This document shows, one piece after another, positions 20,240 through 28,415 of a stretch of DNA of 64,000 nt. The notes under the pieces are model-generated. The model searched no databases and was not told the DNA's origin. It saw only the letters and a program-made list of their open reading frames with translations. The DNA comes from Bacteroidales bacterium (GTDB lineage Bacteria; Bacteroidota; Bacteroidia; Bacteroidales; Lentimicrobiaceae). Location of the stretch: NCBI GenBank assembly GCA_016709025.1, contig JADJEQ010000009.1, positions 176,192 through 240,191 on the forward strand, written 5' to 3'. Position 1 is the first letter of the stretch. The number at the start of each line of letters is the position of its first letter. The translations under genes and the position numbers were made by a program.

Positions 20240-20315
20240 GATCTGAATACTTTTTTGTTTTTGAAAAATTGTGCCGGCGGCAGCACAGATTATCAGCCGA
20301 CCGGCAAACTACCCC

Positions 20316-22085
20316 TTATTGAATCGTAATATCCTTGCTCTTATCAAAATAGTGCGTATGGAGCAGGTGGTGCGATCTTTCGCTCAGCGGTTTGCCAAGG
20401 AATTCTTCGTAAAGCTTTACGATAAAAGGATTTTCATGTGATTTCCGGATGACTTTCCCTGCATCTTCGCGGTAAATAGCTTTCTGGCGGGCTTTGATAA
20501 TGGATGAATTGCCATGGTGAAGTGGCTGGCCACCGCCTCCGATGCATCCACCCGGGCAGGCCATAATTTCAATGGCATGAAATTGGGACTTTCCATCCTT
20601 AATGTCCTGGAGTAATTTACGTGCATTGCCGAGTCCATGGGCAATACCAATTTTGAGAGGCAGACCGTCAAAATCGATGGTAGCTTCACGGATATACTCC
20701 ATTCCCCTGAGTTCCATGAAATCAATTTTCTCAAGTTTTTTACCGGTATATAATTCAGAAGCAGTGCGGCAGGCAGCTTCAATTACACCACCGGTAGTTC
20801 CGAAGATTACAGCGGCGCCGGTCGACTCACCCAGCGGGTTGTCAAAGTCTTCGTCCGGCAGGGAGTCAAAGTCAATATTTGATTGTTTGATCAGATGGGC
20901 AAGTTCCCTGGTTGAAATCGAAAAATCAACATCCGGATTCCCATCGGTCCCAAATTCATCGCGCTGACATTCGTATTTCTTTGCCAGGCATGGCATAATC
21001 GAAACAACAACCAGGTTTTCGCGTTTCACGCCGATTTTATCTGCGAAATATGTTTTCGCGATGGCGCCGAACATTTGCTGTGGGCTTCTTGCTGTTGAAG
21101 GGATATCGCGCATTTCCGGGAACTGATGTTCAAAAAAGCTGACCCAGCCCGGACAGCAGGATGTCAGCATCGGAAGTGGTACTGTTTTGTCACCACCCAG
21201 GAATCTGCCAAGCCGGTCAAGTAATTCCGTGCCCTCTTCCATAATGGTAAGGTCGGCTGCAAAATCGGTGTCGAAAACAAAATTAAAACCAAGCCTGCGC
21301 AATGCTGCTGCCAGTTTTCCGGTTACCAGGGTGCCGGCTTCCATGCCAAACTCTTCACCCAAAGCTGCTCTTACTGCAGGAGCTGTTTGAACAATAACTG
21401 TCTTGGTAGGATCAGCCAGGGCTCTGATGACGTTGTTGGTATGGTCAACTTCAGTTAAAGCTCCGGTCGGGCAAACTGCAACACATTGTCCGCAATAGGT
21501 GCATTCACTGTGATCGAGGTTCCTTTCAAAAGCGGGGGCAACTACCGACATAAATCCGCGATTTACTGCAGATAACACACCAACTGTCTGAACTTCATTA
21601 CACATCATTTCACAACGACGGCACATAATACATTTATCAATGTCGCGGATGATGGCAGGGGAGGTGTCTTCGCGGTAGGTCGACATTTCACCTTCGTAGT
21701 GAATCTTCCTGATGCCAAATTCCTGGGCCATTGATTGCAAATCACATGTGCCGTTTTTGGCGCAGATCAGACAGTCAGTCGGATGATCAGAAAGAATCAG
21801 TTCAAGAACTGTTTTTCTTGAATTCAGCACCCGGATGTTGTGTGTATTGACAACCATACCTTCCATGCATTCCGTTACGCATGCAGGAGCCAGATTACGG
21901 CGGCCTTCAACTTCAACAACACAGATCCGGCAACCTGCGGGCTTGTTTTCTATATTCAGATCTTCAAGGTGAAGGTAGCAGAGTGTAGGAATATGGATGC
22001 CTGCTTCTTTGGCAGCCTTTAGAATAGTCGTCCCTTTTGCAACCTCAACAACTTTATTGTCTATATTTAATTTAATCGTTTCCAT
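20316..22085 (-). CDS. hydA: [FeFe] hydrogenase catalytic subunit, group A (set 1)
   Basis: A 589-residue cytoplasmic enzyme for reversible H2 production. In order: a plant-type [2Fe-2S] domain (PTLCYLHLEDL, AGCRICVVEVEG), a His-Cys [4Fe-4S] site (HPTDCLICAKNGTC), two [4Fe-4S] motifs (CIMCRRCEMMC and CTYCGQCVAVC), then the H-cluster domain. Its three signatures are L1 TSCCPGW near residue 308 (proton-transfer and ligand Cys both present), L2 MPCLAKKYE and L3 EIMACPGGCIGGGGQP. All key Cys are there, so it should be active. With the NuoF-like gene 18 bases upstream and NuoE downstream, it forms a HydABC/Hnd-type enzyme coupling NADH and ferredoxin to H2. Electron bifurcation is inferred from gene content. 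Confidence 0.93.
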   Translation of the reverse strand: METIKLNIDNKVVEVAKGTTILKAAKEAGIHIPTLCYLHLEDLNIENKPAGCRICVVEVEGRRNLAPACVTECMEGMVVNTHNIRVLNSRKTVLELILSDHPTDCLICAKNGTCDLQSMAQEFGIRKIHYEGEMSTYREDTSPAIIRDIDKCIMCRRCEMMCNEVQTVGVLSAVNRGFMSVVAPAFERNLDHSECTYCGQCVAVCPTGALTEVDHTNNVIRALADPTKTVIVQTAPAVRAALGEEFGMEAGTLVTGKLAAALRRLGFNFVFDTDFAADLTIMEEGTELLDRLGRFLGGDKTVPLPMLTSCCPGWVSFFEHQFPEMRDIPSTARSPQQMFGAIAKTYFADKIGVKRENLVVVSIMPCLAKKYECQRDEFGTDGNPDVDFSISTRELAHLIKQSNIDFDSLPDEDFDNPLGESTGAAVIFGTTGGVIEAACRTASELYTGKKLEKIDFMELRGMEYIREATIDFDGLPLKIGIAHGLGNARKLLQDIKDGKSQFHAIEIMACPGGCIGGGGQPLHHGNSSIIKARQKAIYREDAGKVIRKSHENPFIVKLYEEFLGKPLSERSHHLLHTHYFDKSKDITIQ

Positions 22086-22103
22086 TTTCTTCTCCTGGTT
22101 TAA

Positions 22104-23897
22104 TTATTTGATAAAAACTGCATTGAACTTGCACTTTTCAAGACACGCACCGCACTTGATACAGGTGGTCTGATCAATTACATGAATTCCCTTGCGTTCG
22201 CCGGCAATGGCATTGACAGGGCAATTTCGGGCACAAGCAGTGCATCCGACGCAGTTCTCAGGATCAATAACATATTGAAGAAGGGCTTTACACTGACCTG
22301 AACGACATTTCTTTTCGTTCACATGTTCCATGTATTCATCCCAGAAATTATCAATGGTTGAAAGTACAGGATTGGGCGAAGTCTGCCCAAGGCCACACAG
22401 GGCAGTGTCTTTGATAACGTGACCAAGGTTGCGCAGCCTGTCAATATCTTCGCGCGTTCCGTTGCCCTTGGTCAGTTTATCAAGGATTTCATGAAGGCGT
22501 TTATTCCCTATACGGCAGGGGGAACATTTACCGCAGGATTCCTCAACAGTAAATTCAAGGTAAAACTTCGCAATGGACACCATACAATCGTCTTCATCCA
22601 TGACAATCATACCACCGGATCCCATCATGGAACCTGCAGCGATCAGGTTATCATAATCAATCGGGAAATCCAGATGCTTTTCAGTGAGGCAACCTCCGGA
22701 AGGTCCGCCGGTTTGTACAGCTTTAAATTTCTTACCGTCTTTGATGCCACCACCGATTTCATAGATTACTTCCCGAAGGGTGGTTCCCATGGGGACTTCA
22801 ATCAGTCCAACATTGTTGATTTTACCCGCAAGAGCAAAAACTTTGGTGCCTTTTGATTTCTCAGTTCCGATGCTCGCAAACCAATCGGCGCCTTTATTGA
22901 TAATAACAGGAACATTGGCGAAGGTTTCAACATTGTTTACATTGGTTGGTTTTCCATAATATCCTGAAACAGATGGGAATGGAGGTTTCATGGTTGGTTC
23001 ACCCCTGAGGCCTTCCATTGAGTGGATCAGGGCAGTTTCTTCACCACAGACAAAGGCGCCGGCTCCGTATCGTAGTTCAATGTCGAAAGCAAAACCTGTT
23101 CCCAATACATCATTACCGAGCAGGCCATATTCACGTGCCTGTCCAATCGCTGTCTTCAAACGGTCGATGGCAAGCGGGTATTCTGCACGGATGTATACCA
23201 GTCCGTTTGATGCGCCGATGCAATAACCGCATATGATCATAGCCTCAATGACTGAATGCGGATCGCCTTCAAGAATTGAGCGGTCCATAAATGCTCCCGG
23301 GTCACCTTCATCGGCATTGCATACCACATATTTTACATCAGAAACCGACTTGCTGGTGATCTCCCACTTCAAACCGGTAGGGAAACCTCCACCTCCACGA
23401 CCACGCAGGCCTGATTTTTTCATGATTTCAATCACCTGCTGTGGGGTCATCTCAGTCAGGCACTTGGCCAAAGCTTCGTAACCATCGCGTGAAATGTACT
23501 CGTCAATATTTTCGGGATCTATAAATCCACAGTTTCGTAAGGCAATTCGGATCTGTTTTTTATAAAAGCCCATATGCTTCGAATCGGCAATGTGCTCTTT
23601 ATTTTCAGGATTAACATACAAAAGCCTGTTTACCTTACGCCCTTTTATCACATGTTCTTCGATGATTTCGCGGGCATCGGCAGGAGTAACCTGGGTGTAA
23701 AACGTGTTGTCAGGCATAATTTTAACGATCGGGCCTTTTTCGCAAAAACCAAAACAGCCGGTAGCGATCACCTGTACTTCGTTATCAAGTCCCTTGTCGG
23801 TAACAATGGCCTTCAGGTGACTGAGCAATGATTCGCTTTCCGATGCATGGCATCCGGTACCACCACAAACCAACAAATGCATTTTATATTTTGCCAT
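22104..23897 (-). CDS. hydB: NuoF-like NADH/FMN subunit of hydrogenase, long form (set 1)
   Basis: A 597-residue diaphorase subunit. The N-terminal ~110 residues are a thioredoxin-like [2Fe-2S] domain (CGGTGCHASE, then CFGFCEKGP). The core follows, with NADH/FMN-binding GRGGGGFPTGLKWE, CNADEGDPGAFMDRSILE and the [4Fe-4S] motif ESCGKCSPCRIG. The C-terminus carries two ferredoxin motifs (CVGCTACARNC and CIKCGACLEKC). This is the full-length HydB plan, the site of NADH oxidation and probably of bifurcation. Its start overlaps the stop of the preceding ferredoxin gene by one base (TAATG), so the two are translationally coupled. The set 2 counterpart at 30318 is about 200 residues shorter. Confidence 0.92.
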   Translation of the reverse strand: MAKYKMHLLVCGGTGCHASESESLLSHLKAIVTDKGLDNEVQVIATGCFGFCEKGPIVKIMPDNTFYTQVTPADAREIIEEHVIKGRKVNRLLYVNPENKEHIADSKHMGFYKKQIRIALRNCGFIDPENIDEYISRDGYEALAKCLTEMTPQQVIEIMKKSGLRGRGGGGFPTGLKWEITSKSVSDVKYVVCNADEGDPGAFMDRSILEGDPHSVIEAMIICGYCIGASNGLVYIRAEYPLAIDRLKTAIGQAREYGLLGNDVLGTGFAFDIELRYGAGAFVCGEETALIHSMEGLRGEPTMKPPFPSVSGYYGKPTNVNNVETFANVPVIINKGADWFASIGTEKSKGTKVFALAGKINNVGLIEVPMGTTLREVIYEIGGGIKDGKKFKAVQTGGPSGGCLTEKHLDFPIDYDNLIAAGSMMGSGGMIVMDEDDCMVSIAKFYLEFTVEESCGKCSPCRIGNKRLHEILDKLTKGNGTREDIDRLRNLGHVIKDTALCGLGQTSPNPVLSTIDNFWDEYMEHVNEKKCRSGQCKALLQYVIDPENCVGCTACARNCPVNAIAGERKGIHVIDQTTCIKCGACLEKCKFNAVFIK

Positions 23898-24307
23898 TAT
23901 TTTTCCTCCTTATTATTTTCAATGGTTTCATAATTCACCGGGATGATTCCATCTACCAACTCTCCGCTCTTTATGTACTTTTCGATGATATCATCGGCTT
24001 TTTTGGTATCGACATAACCATAAACAACCGGTGCCTGCCCAGGTAGTGTTATTTCAACAGTCGGTTCGGCGAAACAATAGCCCATGCAACCAGTCTGGGT
24101 AACAACTGCCTGTATGTTCCTTTTTTCAAGTTCTTCAATAAAGAAGTCCATTACCTGTTTGGCTCCGGATGCAATTCCACAGGTTGCCATAGCTACCTTA
24201 ATCTGTACAAGACTCTCGGGGTTGTTGCTGTTTTCCCTGAGGCTCATTTTTACCCGCAGGTCATCTTTTATTTTCCGCAGGTCTGCCAATGATTTTACTT
24301 GTCCCAT
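23897..24307 (-). CDS. hndB: [2Fe-2S] ferredoxin-like protein, HndB type
   Basis: A 136-residue protein with thioredoxin-like [2Fe-2S] ferredoxin features: VAMATCGIASGAKQV near residue 40 and TQTGCMGYCFAEP near 75 (C-x3-C). The N-terminal helix SLADLRKIKDDLRVKM is typical of HndB. It lies directly upstream of hydB with a one-base overlap. In Hnd-type enzymes this subunit is part of the NADH or NADPH-linked complex. Only one Cys is visible in the first motif, as in other HndB proteins I recall, so the fourth ligand is uncertain. Confidence 0.82.
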   Translation of the reverse strand: MGQVKSLADLRKIKDDLRVKMSLRENSNNPESLVQIKVAMATCGIASGAKQVMDFFIEELEKRNIQAVVTQTGCMGYCFAEPTVEITLPGQAPVVYGYVDTKKADDIIEKYIKSGELVDGIIPVNYETIENNKEEK

Positions 24308-24364
24308 GTTTTGTTAATTTTTCTGATGTTTAGTGTTTGTGTTGACAATTCATATTGTGAAAGA

Positions 24365-24913
24365 TTATCCTGCGATATTGATTTCCTGCAGGTTCTCTTT
24401 GATCATCTCTTTTAGAAACCGGATTACACCAGGCTCACTGATGGGCATTCCTTCAAGCATTTCATTTACTTCTTTGGTGTCAAAACAGTACTTGTCCTTT
24501 TCAGTGATGTGCTTGTAAATGAAACGGATATTCAAATTGGCTGCCGCAAGCAATACAATAGTTCCGGCAATATCACCCAAGGGGAGCCTGTCGATGTTGC
24601 CAAAGCGAAATTCCGCTTTTACTACAGTGCCTTTGCCAACTTCGCTGGTTATTGCCAGATTCCCCCCGGTACGTTCGGCATTTTGTTTTAAAAGGGGTAA
24701 TCCCAGTCCGACTTTACGCGTTGTCCTGCTGGTTACATATGGATCGGTAACCTTCTCAACAAAATCCGCCGTCATCCCCTTGCCATCGTCAGAAATCACA
24801 ATCCTGTATATATCAGAACTGACATTTTCTGTGATTTCTACTTCAATTCGTTTTGCATCAGCCGTAATAGAATTCTGGACTATATCCAGAATATGCATCG
24901 AAAGATCTTTCAT
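24365..24913 (-). CDS. GHKL-type ATPase (histidine-kinase-like) in the hydrogenase cluster
   Basis: A 182-residue cytoplasmic protein with a lone HATPase domain: N box DIVQNSITADAKRIE, G1 box DDGKGM, and GLGLPLLK as the lid/G2 box. There is no phospho-acceptor His domain or sensor region. The C-terminal ~60 residues (FIYKHITEKDKYCFDTKEV, EMIKENLQEINIAG) are specific to this cluster type. It overlaps the upstream PHP gene by four bases (ATGA). Such ATPases occur near [FeFe] hydrogenases in other anaerobes; their targets are unknown. A regulatory kinase or ATP-sensing role is inferred. Confidence 0.8.
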   Translation of the reverse strand: MKDLSMHILDIVQNSITADAKRIEVEITENVSSDIYRIVISDDGKGMTADFVEKVTDPYVTSRTTRKVGLGLPLLKQNAERTGGNLAITSEVGKGTVVKAEFRFGNIDRLPLGDIAGTIVLLAAANLNIRFIYKHITEKDKYCFDTKEVNEMLEGMPISEPGVIRFLKEMIKENLQEINIAG

Positions 24914-25653
24914 TGCCCTTTCACCTCCCTTCCTTCAGTTTTACTGAGTGCAAGTCTGAATTCGCTGAATTCAGGACTCTCCATGAAGAATTCTGAAAAT
25001 GATTCACCGATCAGTTCAGGCTGATGGGCATCTGAACTTCTGATGATGGTCGCCATTTTCAGGTAGGGCCAAACTTTGCGGAATGAACCTGTTTCCATGT
25101 GCTTCGTCAATTCAAGTGCATCAAATTTCAGATCAGGCGGAATAAATCCAAGTTGGCTGATCAGACTAAATTTTGAACGGTTAACATGTGCCGGGATAAA
25201 AATACCATCCAGCCTGTGAACTTCCTTAACCACCTGATCGATATTCTGATTCAGTGCCGAGATCAACAGCTTGTTTTCTTCGTAAACAATTTCTTCCTTT
25301 TCATTTACAACTATTTGATATCCAAACAAATCAATATTATTTTCAATATCAGGAAGGTGTTTTTCAAGGAATTGCTGAAATTCATCCAGTTTCTCAAAAT
25401 TTTCAAAGAACGCCAGGCAATGAACCTCCTCTTTTGTAGTGACTTCAGCACCGCAGTATACGGTAAGCCCGGTCTTTTTCGCTTCATCTGCCACAACCCT
25501 GCATTGCCTGGTTGAATTGTGGTCAGTAATGCCAATGATGTCAAGTTTTCTCTCCAGGGCTGTCTGCACGATTATTTTCGGGCTCATTTCGAGGCTCCCG
25601 CAAGGGGAAAGAACCGTGTGGATGTGAAGATCTGCCTTAAAAACCTTCATCAA
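24910..25653 (-). CDS. PHP-domain phosphoesterase in the hydrogenase cluster
   Basis: A 247-residue PHP-family protein with metal-binding motifs: ADLHIHTVLSPCG near residue 7 (HxH), IGITDHNSTRQ, CGAEVTTKEEVHCLAFF, FIPAHVNRS and SSDAHQPE. These are the conserved His and Asp of the PHP fold, so a phosphatase or phosphodiesterase with di- or trinuclear metal is expected. It has no other domain. It lies 4 bases after the DRTGG gene and overlaps the next ATPase gene. The substrate is unknown; in this context it may hydrolyse a nucleotide signal or a phosphoprotein, which is only inference. Confidence 0.8.
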   Translation of the reverse strand: MMKVFKADLHIHTVLSPCGSLEMSPKIIVQTALERKLDIIGITDHNSTRQCRVVADEAKKTGLTVYCGAEVTTKEEVHCLAFFENFEKLDEFQQFLEKHLPDIENNIDLFGYQIVVNEKEEIVYEENKLLISALNQNIDQVVKEVHRLDGIFIPAHVNRSKFSLISQLGFIPPDLKFDALELTKHMETGSFRKVWPYLKMATIIRSSDAHQPELIGESFSEFFMESPEFSEFRLALSKTEGREVKGQ

Positions 25654-25657
25654 TGAA

Positions 25658-25999
25658 TCATTTACAATTGATTAGCAAGTTAAACAATTTTCCTGATATG
25701 GTAAAGGCTTCTTCACTGGTTCCCAACACCGGAATACCTTCTTCATCGCTTTGAGCCGCCATATCAGTTTCAGGTTCAAAACCTTTAACCAGGATAACTG
25801 CAGAAAGGTCTTTCAGCGACGCAATTGCCATAACATTTTTGTGAGTTTGAAGAGTGATCCAGGCACAGCCTGCATCAGCATGCCCCATAACATCGCTCAG
25901 CAGATCGGATGTATAGCCGTTGCTGATTTCATTTTCAAGGCCATTGTTGCCGCAATAAACCTTCAGTCCGAGTTTTTCAACCAATTCAGAAACCTTCAT
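25658..25999 (-). CDS. DRTGG-type domain protein (copy 1)
   Basis: A ~113-residue protein starting MKVSELVEKLGLKVYCGNNG, with YTSDLLSDVMGHADAGCAW in the middle: the stand-alone DRTGG-like domain related to regions of CobB/phosphotransacetylase-type proteins. I chose the ATG at 25997-25999 because it leaves a one-base gap to the preceding stop. A longer frame would start 14 residues upstream, inside the previous gene. It is a paralogue of the protein at 27813. The domain is thought to bind a ligand; its role with hydrogenases is unknown. Confidence 0.75.
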   Translation of the reverse strand: MKVSELVEKLGLKVYCGNNGLENEISNGYTSDLLSDVMGHADAGCAWITLQTHKNVMAIASLKDLSAVILVKGFEPETDMAAQSDEEGIPVLGTSEEAFTISGKLFNLLINCK

Positions 26000-26000
26000 G

Positions 26001-27377
26001 TTAAATACCTTTAATATCCCTGTATTTGTTTGTTTTACCAAATCCCCAGATGCTTCGCATCACTTCAACACTATCTTCAAGGCTCATTTCACCTTTTTGC
26101 TCCATTATTTTCTGGATGAAAATGCACTGTTGAATACCGGCTTCACCCTGTGCTATATCCTGTGCAAGGGCCTGACAACTCGGAGCGCCGCATATTCCGC
26201 AATCCACCATTGGCAGCAGCAGCATGATACGGTTTACTTTCTCCATTTTTTTCATGGCTTCGGCCATGTTCTCATCAAGCTTCAGAATAGATCGGGGTTT
26301 AATAGGATCAATCGTAATTCTGTTCTTCAGATACTCTTTTTCACTGGATATTTTCCGGAAAGCATCCGGATGAAGAGGTTCATTTTCCTCCCTGTATAAG
26401 TCAGCATGATTTCTGAGCCGTTCAACTGTGAGAAACCGGTTGCTGGTTGTAAGCACACCGCCGGCGCAACTCTCATCGCAGGCTCTCAGTTCGAGAAAGT
26501 CAATATCTGTGATTTCTTCGTTTTCAATTCTTTCCAGAAACTCGATAACATTGTGAATTTCATCAATGGCCAGGCATCGGCCCTGAACATGCCTGGCTTC
26601 ACCATTTGTAAGTGCCCAGCACGTGGCTTTGCCTGAGAGCTTTCCCGAAAGGGGGACAGCACATGACTGATTGTTTTTTTGTTTTACCTGTCTGAAAACT
26701 TTATTGAACAGGAAATCCATATTGATAACACCTGTTATGTGAGAGGAGGATTCCCCTACAGGGTCTTTGATAGCAGCAATTTTTGCCGCACAGGGCGTAA
26801 CGTAAAAAATTCCGATCTCTTCTGAAGGAATACCTTGCGCAAGCATCTCTTTCTTAAGAAAAGCGGCAGAAATGTCAAGCGGAGGTTGCAACCGGATGAT
26901 ATTATCGACCAAAGCAGGGAATTTTACCTGTATTAGTCTGACAATAGCCGGGCAGAAAGAAGAGATCAGGGGTTTAATATCCCTGTGAACAGTAGTATAT
27001 TCATTGATTGATTCAGCAAGAATCTCAACTCCATTCTCAACTTCATAAATATGGGTAAACCCAAGATCAAGCATTACGCTGTGTATCTGACGTAATGAAA
27101 TGTCTTCAGGGAATTGACCTGTGAATACAGCAGGAACAAGCGCAACACGGTATTTGTAATCAAAAATGTAGTTAAAGTCATCATGGTCGATGATGATTGC
27201 ACTTACAGGACATACCCTGAAACACTCTCCGCAATCAACGCAACGGTCGGCAAACAGAACCGATTTGCCGTTTTTCACCCTTATGGCTTCGGTAGGACAA
27301 ACATTCATGCAATGTGAGCACCCGATACAGAGGTCCTCACGAATTTTAAGTGCATGATGAAAATTGCCGGCTTCCAT
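26001..27377 (-). CDS. Sensory-type [FeFe] hydrogenase-like iron-sulfur protein
   Basis: A 458-residue cytoplasmic protein. It has two N-terminal [4Fe-4S] motifs (CIGCSHCMNVC and CVDCGECFRVC), an H-cluster-like domain (~60-330), and a C-terminal Fe-S domain (VDCGICGAPSC). The H-cluster signatures are altered: L1 is SSFCPAIV, so the proton-transfer Cys is Phe while the ligand Cys stays; L2 is TPCAAK (Cys kept); L3 is ACDESCAGG (both Cys kept). The cluster may therefore assemble, but proton transfer should be poor, as in HydS-type sensory enzymes. It has no PAS domain. Set among two ATPases, two DRTGG proteins and a PHP protein, it may sense H2 or redox state and signal to them. An alternative is a catalytic enzyme of the HfsB kind. 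Confidence 0.8.
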   Translation of the reverse strand: MEAGNFHHALKIREDLCIGCSHCMNVCPTEAIRVKNGKSVLFADRCVDCGECFRVCPVSAIIIDHDDFNYIFDYKYRVALVPAVFTGQFPEDISLRQIHSVMLDLGFTHIYEVENGVEILAESINEYTTVHRDIKPLISSFCPAIVRLIQVKFPALVDNIIRLQPPLDISAAFLKKEMLAQGIPSEEIGIFYVTPCAAKIAAIKDPVGESSSHITGVINMDFLFNKVFRQVKQKNNQSCAVPLSGKLSGKATCWALTNGEARHVQGRCLAIDEIHNVIEFLERIENEEITDIDFLELRACDESCAGGVLTTSNRFLTVERLRNHADLYREENEPLHPDAFRKISSEKEYLKNRITIDPIKPRSILKLDENMAEAMKKMEKVNRIMLLLPMVDCGICGAPSCQALAQDIAQGEAGIQQCIFIQKIMEQKGEMSLEDSVEVMRSIWGFGKTNKYRDIKGI

Positions 27378-27386
27378 TATTTGTTG

Positions 27387-27806
27387 TTACTGGTTAAGGT
27401 ATGTTGCAAATTTTACTGTGGTTCCCTTGTTCACCTCTGATGTAATTGTCAGTTCATCACTGTTGTTTTTAATATTTGGCAGGCCCATACCTGCGCCAAA
27501 TCCCATTTCACGAACGACCGATGATGCCGTGGAGAATCCCTGTTTCATTGCGAGGTCAATATCAGGGATACCAGGTCCTTCATCAATCAGGGTAATTTCG
27601 ATCTTCTTTGTATCAATGTCGATGTAAATATCGCCTTTGTATGCATGGGCAACGATATTCACTTCTGCTTCATACATGGCCACAACCACCCGTTTAATTG
27701 TCTTAGGGTCGACATTTAGCTGTTTCAGAATCTTTTTCAATTGACTTGAAGCAGCCCCTGCCTTCAAAAAATTACCTCCTTCTACGTGAAATTCAAAATG
27801 CATCAT
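27387..27806 (-). CDS. RsbW-like anti-sigma-type ATPase in the hydrogenase cluster
   Basis: A 139-residue GHKL ATPase of the serine kinase/anti-sigma (RsbW, SpoIIAB) class: N box MYEAEVNIVAHAYKG, G1 DEGPGIPD and GAGMGLPNIK. It lacks any partner domain, and no RsbV-like (STAS) antagonist is encoded nearby. It sits between a DRTGG gene (6 bases upstream) and the sensory hydrogenase-like gene (9 bases downstream), so it belongs to the same operon. A partner-switching role in controlling hydrogenase expression or activity is inferred from family only. Confidence 0.82.
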   Translation of the reverse strand: MMHFEFHVEGGNFLKAGAASSQLKKILKQLNVDPKTIKRVVVAMYEAEVNIVAHAYKGDIYIDIDTKKIEITLIDEGPGIPDIDLAMKQGFSTASSVVREMGFGAGMGLPNIKNNSDELTITSEVNKGTTVKFATYLNQ

Positions 27807-27812
27807 GGTACA

Positions 27813-28157
27813 TCAATAAACCGGTTTAAGCCCGGCACTAAACAGAATTCCGCTGGTTTTGAACATGGAGTAGTCACACTCAATCAGTATCATTTCATTC
27901 TCAGCAGCTAATCGGATCATCTCTTCGGTTGCATTCTTTTTTCTAACAAAAATTATCTTTGAAATATCTGACATTTCCGAAGTGCGGATGGTCTGTAAAT
28001 TCGCCAGTCCGGTCAACAACAGCAGATTTTCAGTTTCAACAGTAAGCACATCACTCATAAGGTCCGAAGCAAAACAAAATTCAACTTCGGCTTCAAGATG
28101 GTCATGACCTGAAACAACTTTTGCATTCAATAATTCTACAACCTTCTTTATTTTCAT
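27813..28157 (-). CDS. DRTGG-type domain protein (copy 2)
   Basis: A 114-residue protein (MKIKKVVELLNAKVVSGHDH, then CFASDLMSDVLTVETENLLL). The motif FASDLMSDVL aligns with YTSDLLSDVM of the copy at 25658. It is the first gene of the downstream transcription unit, ~65 bases after a good promoter -7 element. It has no catalytic motif and is probably a small ligand-binding partner. Confidence 0.75.
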   Translation of the reverse strand: MKIKKVVELLNAKVVSGHDHLEAEVEFCFASDLMSDVLTVETENLLLLTGLANLQTIRTSEMSDISKIIFVRKKNATEEMIRLAAENEMILIECDYSMFKTSGILFSAGLKPVY

Positions 28158-28222
28158 TCTTTCTTATTTTAAGCACAAGTTATTCGATGTATGCTCGCCA
28201 ACATTCACGCTCTATGAAGCTG

Positions 28223-28253
28223 CAAAAGTAAATACTTTAAAAGTTTCAAACAA
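28223..28253 (-). promoter_or_regulatory. Bacteroidota-type promoter for the 28157-19760 unit
   Basis: On the minus strand a TTG (28251-28253) is followed by 20 bases and then TACTTTTG (28223-28230), matching TTG/TAnnTTTG. The -7 region with its flank (TACTTTTGCA) is identical to that of the rRNA promoter at 43973. Confidence 0.65.
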
Positions 28254-28259
28254 GTTTTA

Positions 28260-28294
28260 TTGTTATTTAATTCACATTGTGAATATAATAACAA
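28260..28294. promoter_or_regulatory. Two adjacent degenerate Rex-type operators
   Basis: The Rex consensus is TTGTGAA, four bases, TTCACAA. Here TTGTTATTTAATTCACAT (28260-28277) has half-sites matching 5/7 and 6/7. TTGTGAATATAATAACAA (28277-28294) has one perfect half-site and one matching 5/7. They abut just upstream of the -33 element. An alternative reading is a single everted palindrome, ATTCACATTGTGAAT. Confidence 0.45.
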
Positions 28295-28371
28295 CCAATT
28301 TAATTTTATTCTAAATAAGAATGCTTAAATATTTGAATAATAGCAATTAAACAATGTAATATTAACTGAAA

Positions 28372-28392
28372 GAGGATGGCATAGCCATCCTC
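28372..28392 (-). terminator. Hairpin after the set 2 hydA gene
   Basis: A perfect 9-bp stem GAGGATGGC/GCCATCCTC with a three-base loop, followed on the minus strand by TTTCAGTT. It lies 23 bases after the stop of the 28416 gene and separates the two hydrogenase transcription units. The T tract is short, so termination may be partial. Confidence 0.6.
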
Positions 28393-28415
28393 CACCAGCT
28401 GGTTTTATTAAAAAC

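Noticed and set aside
28270..28284. CRP/FNR-type site (ATTCACATTGTGAAT)
   Set aside because: Half-site order and spacing do not match CRP (TGTGA, six bases, TCACA) or FNR; Rex-like readings in the same place fit better with the nearby perfect site.
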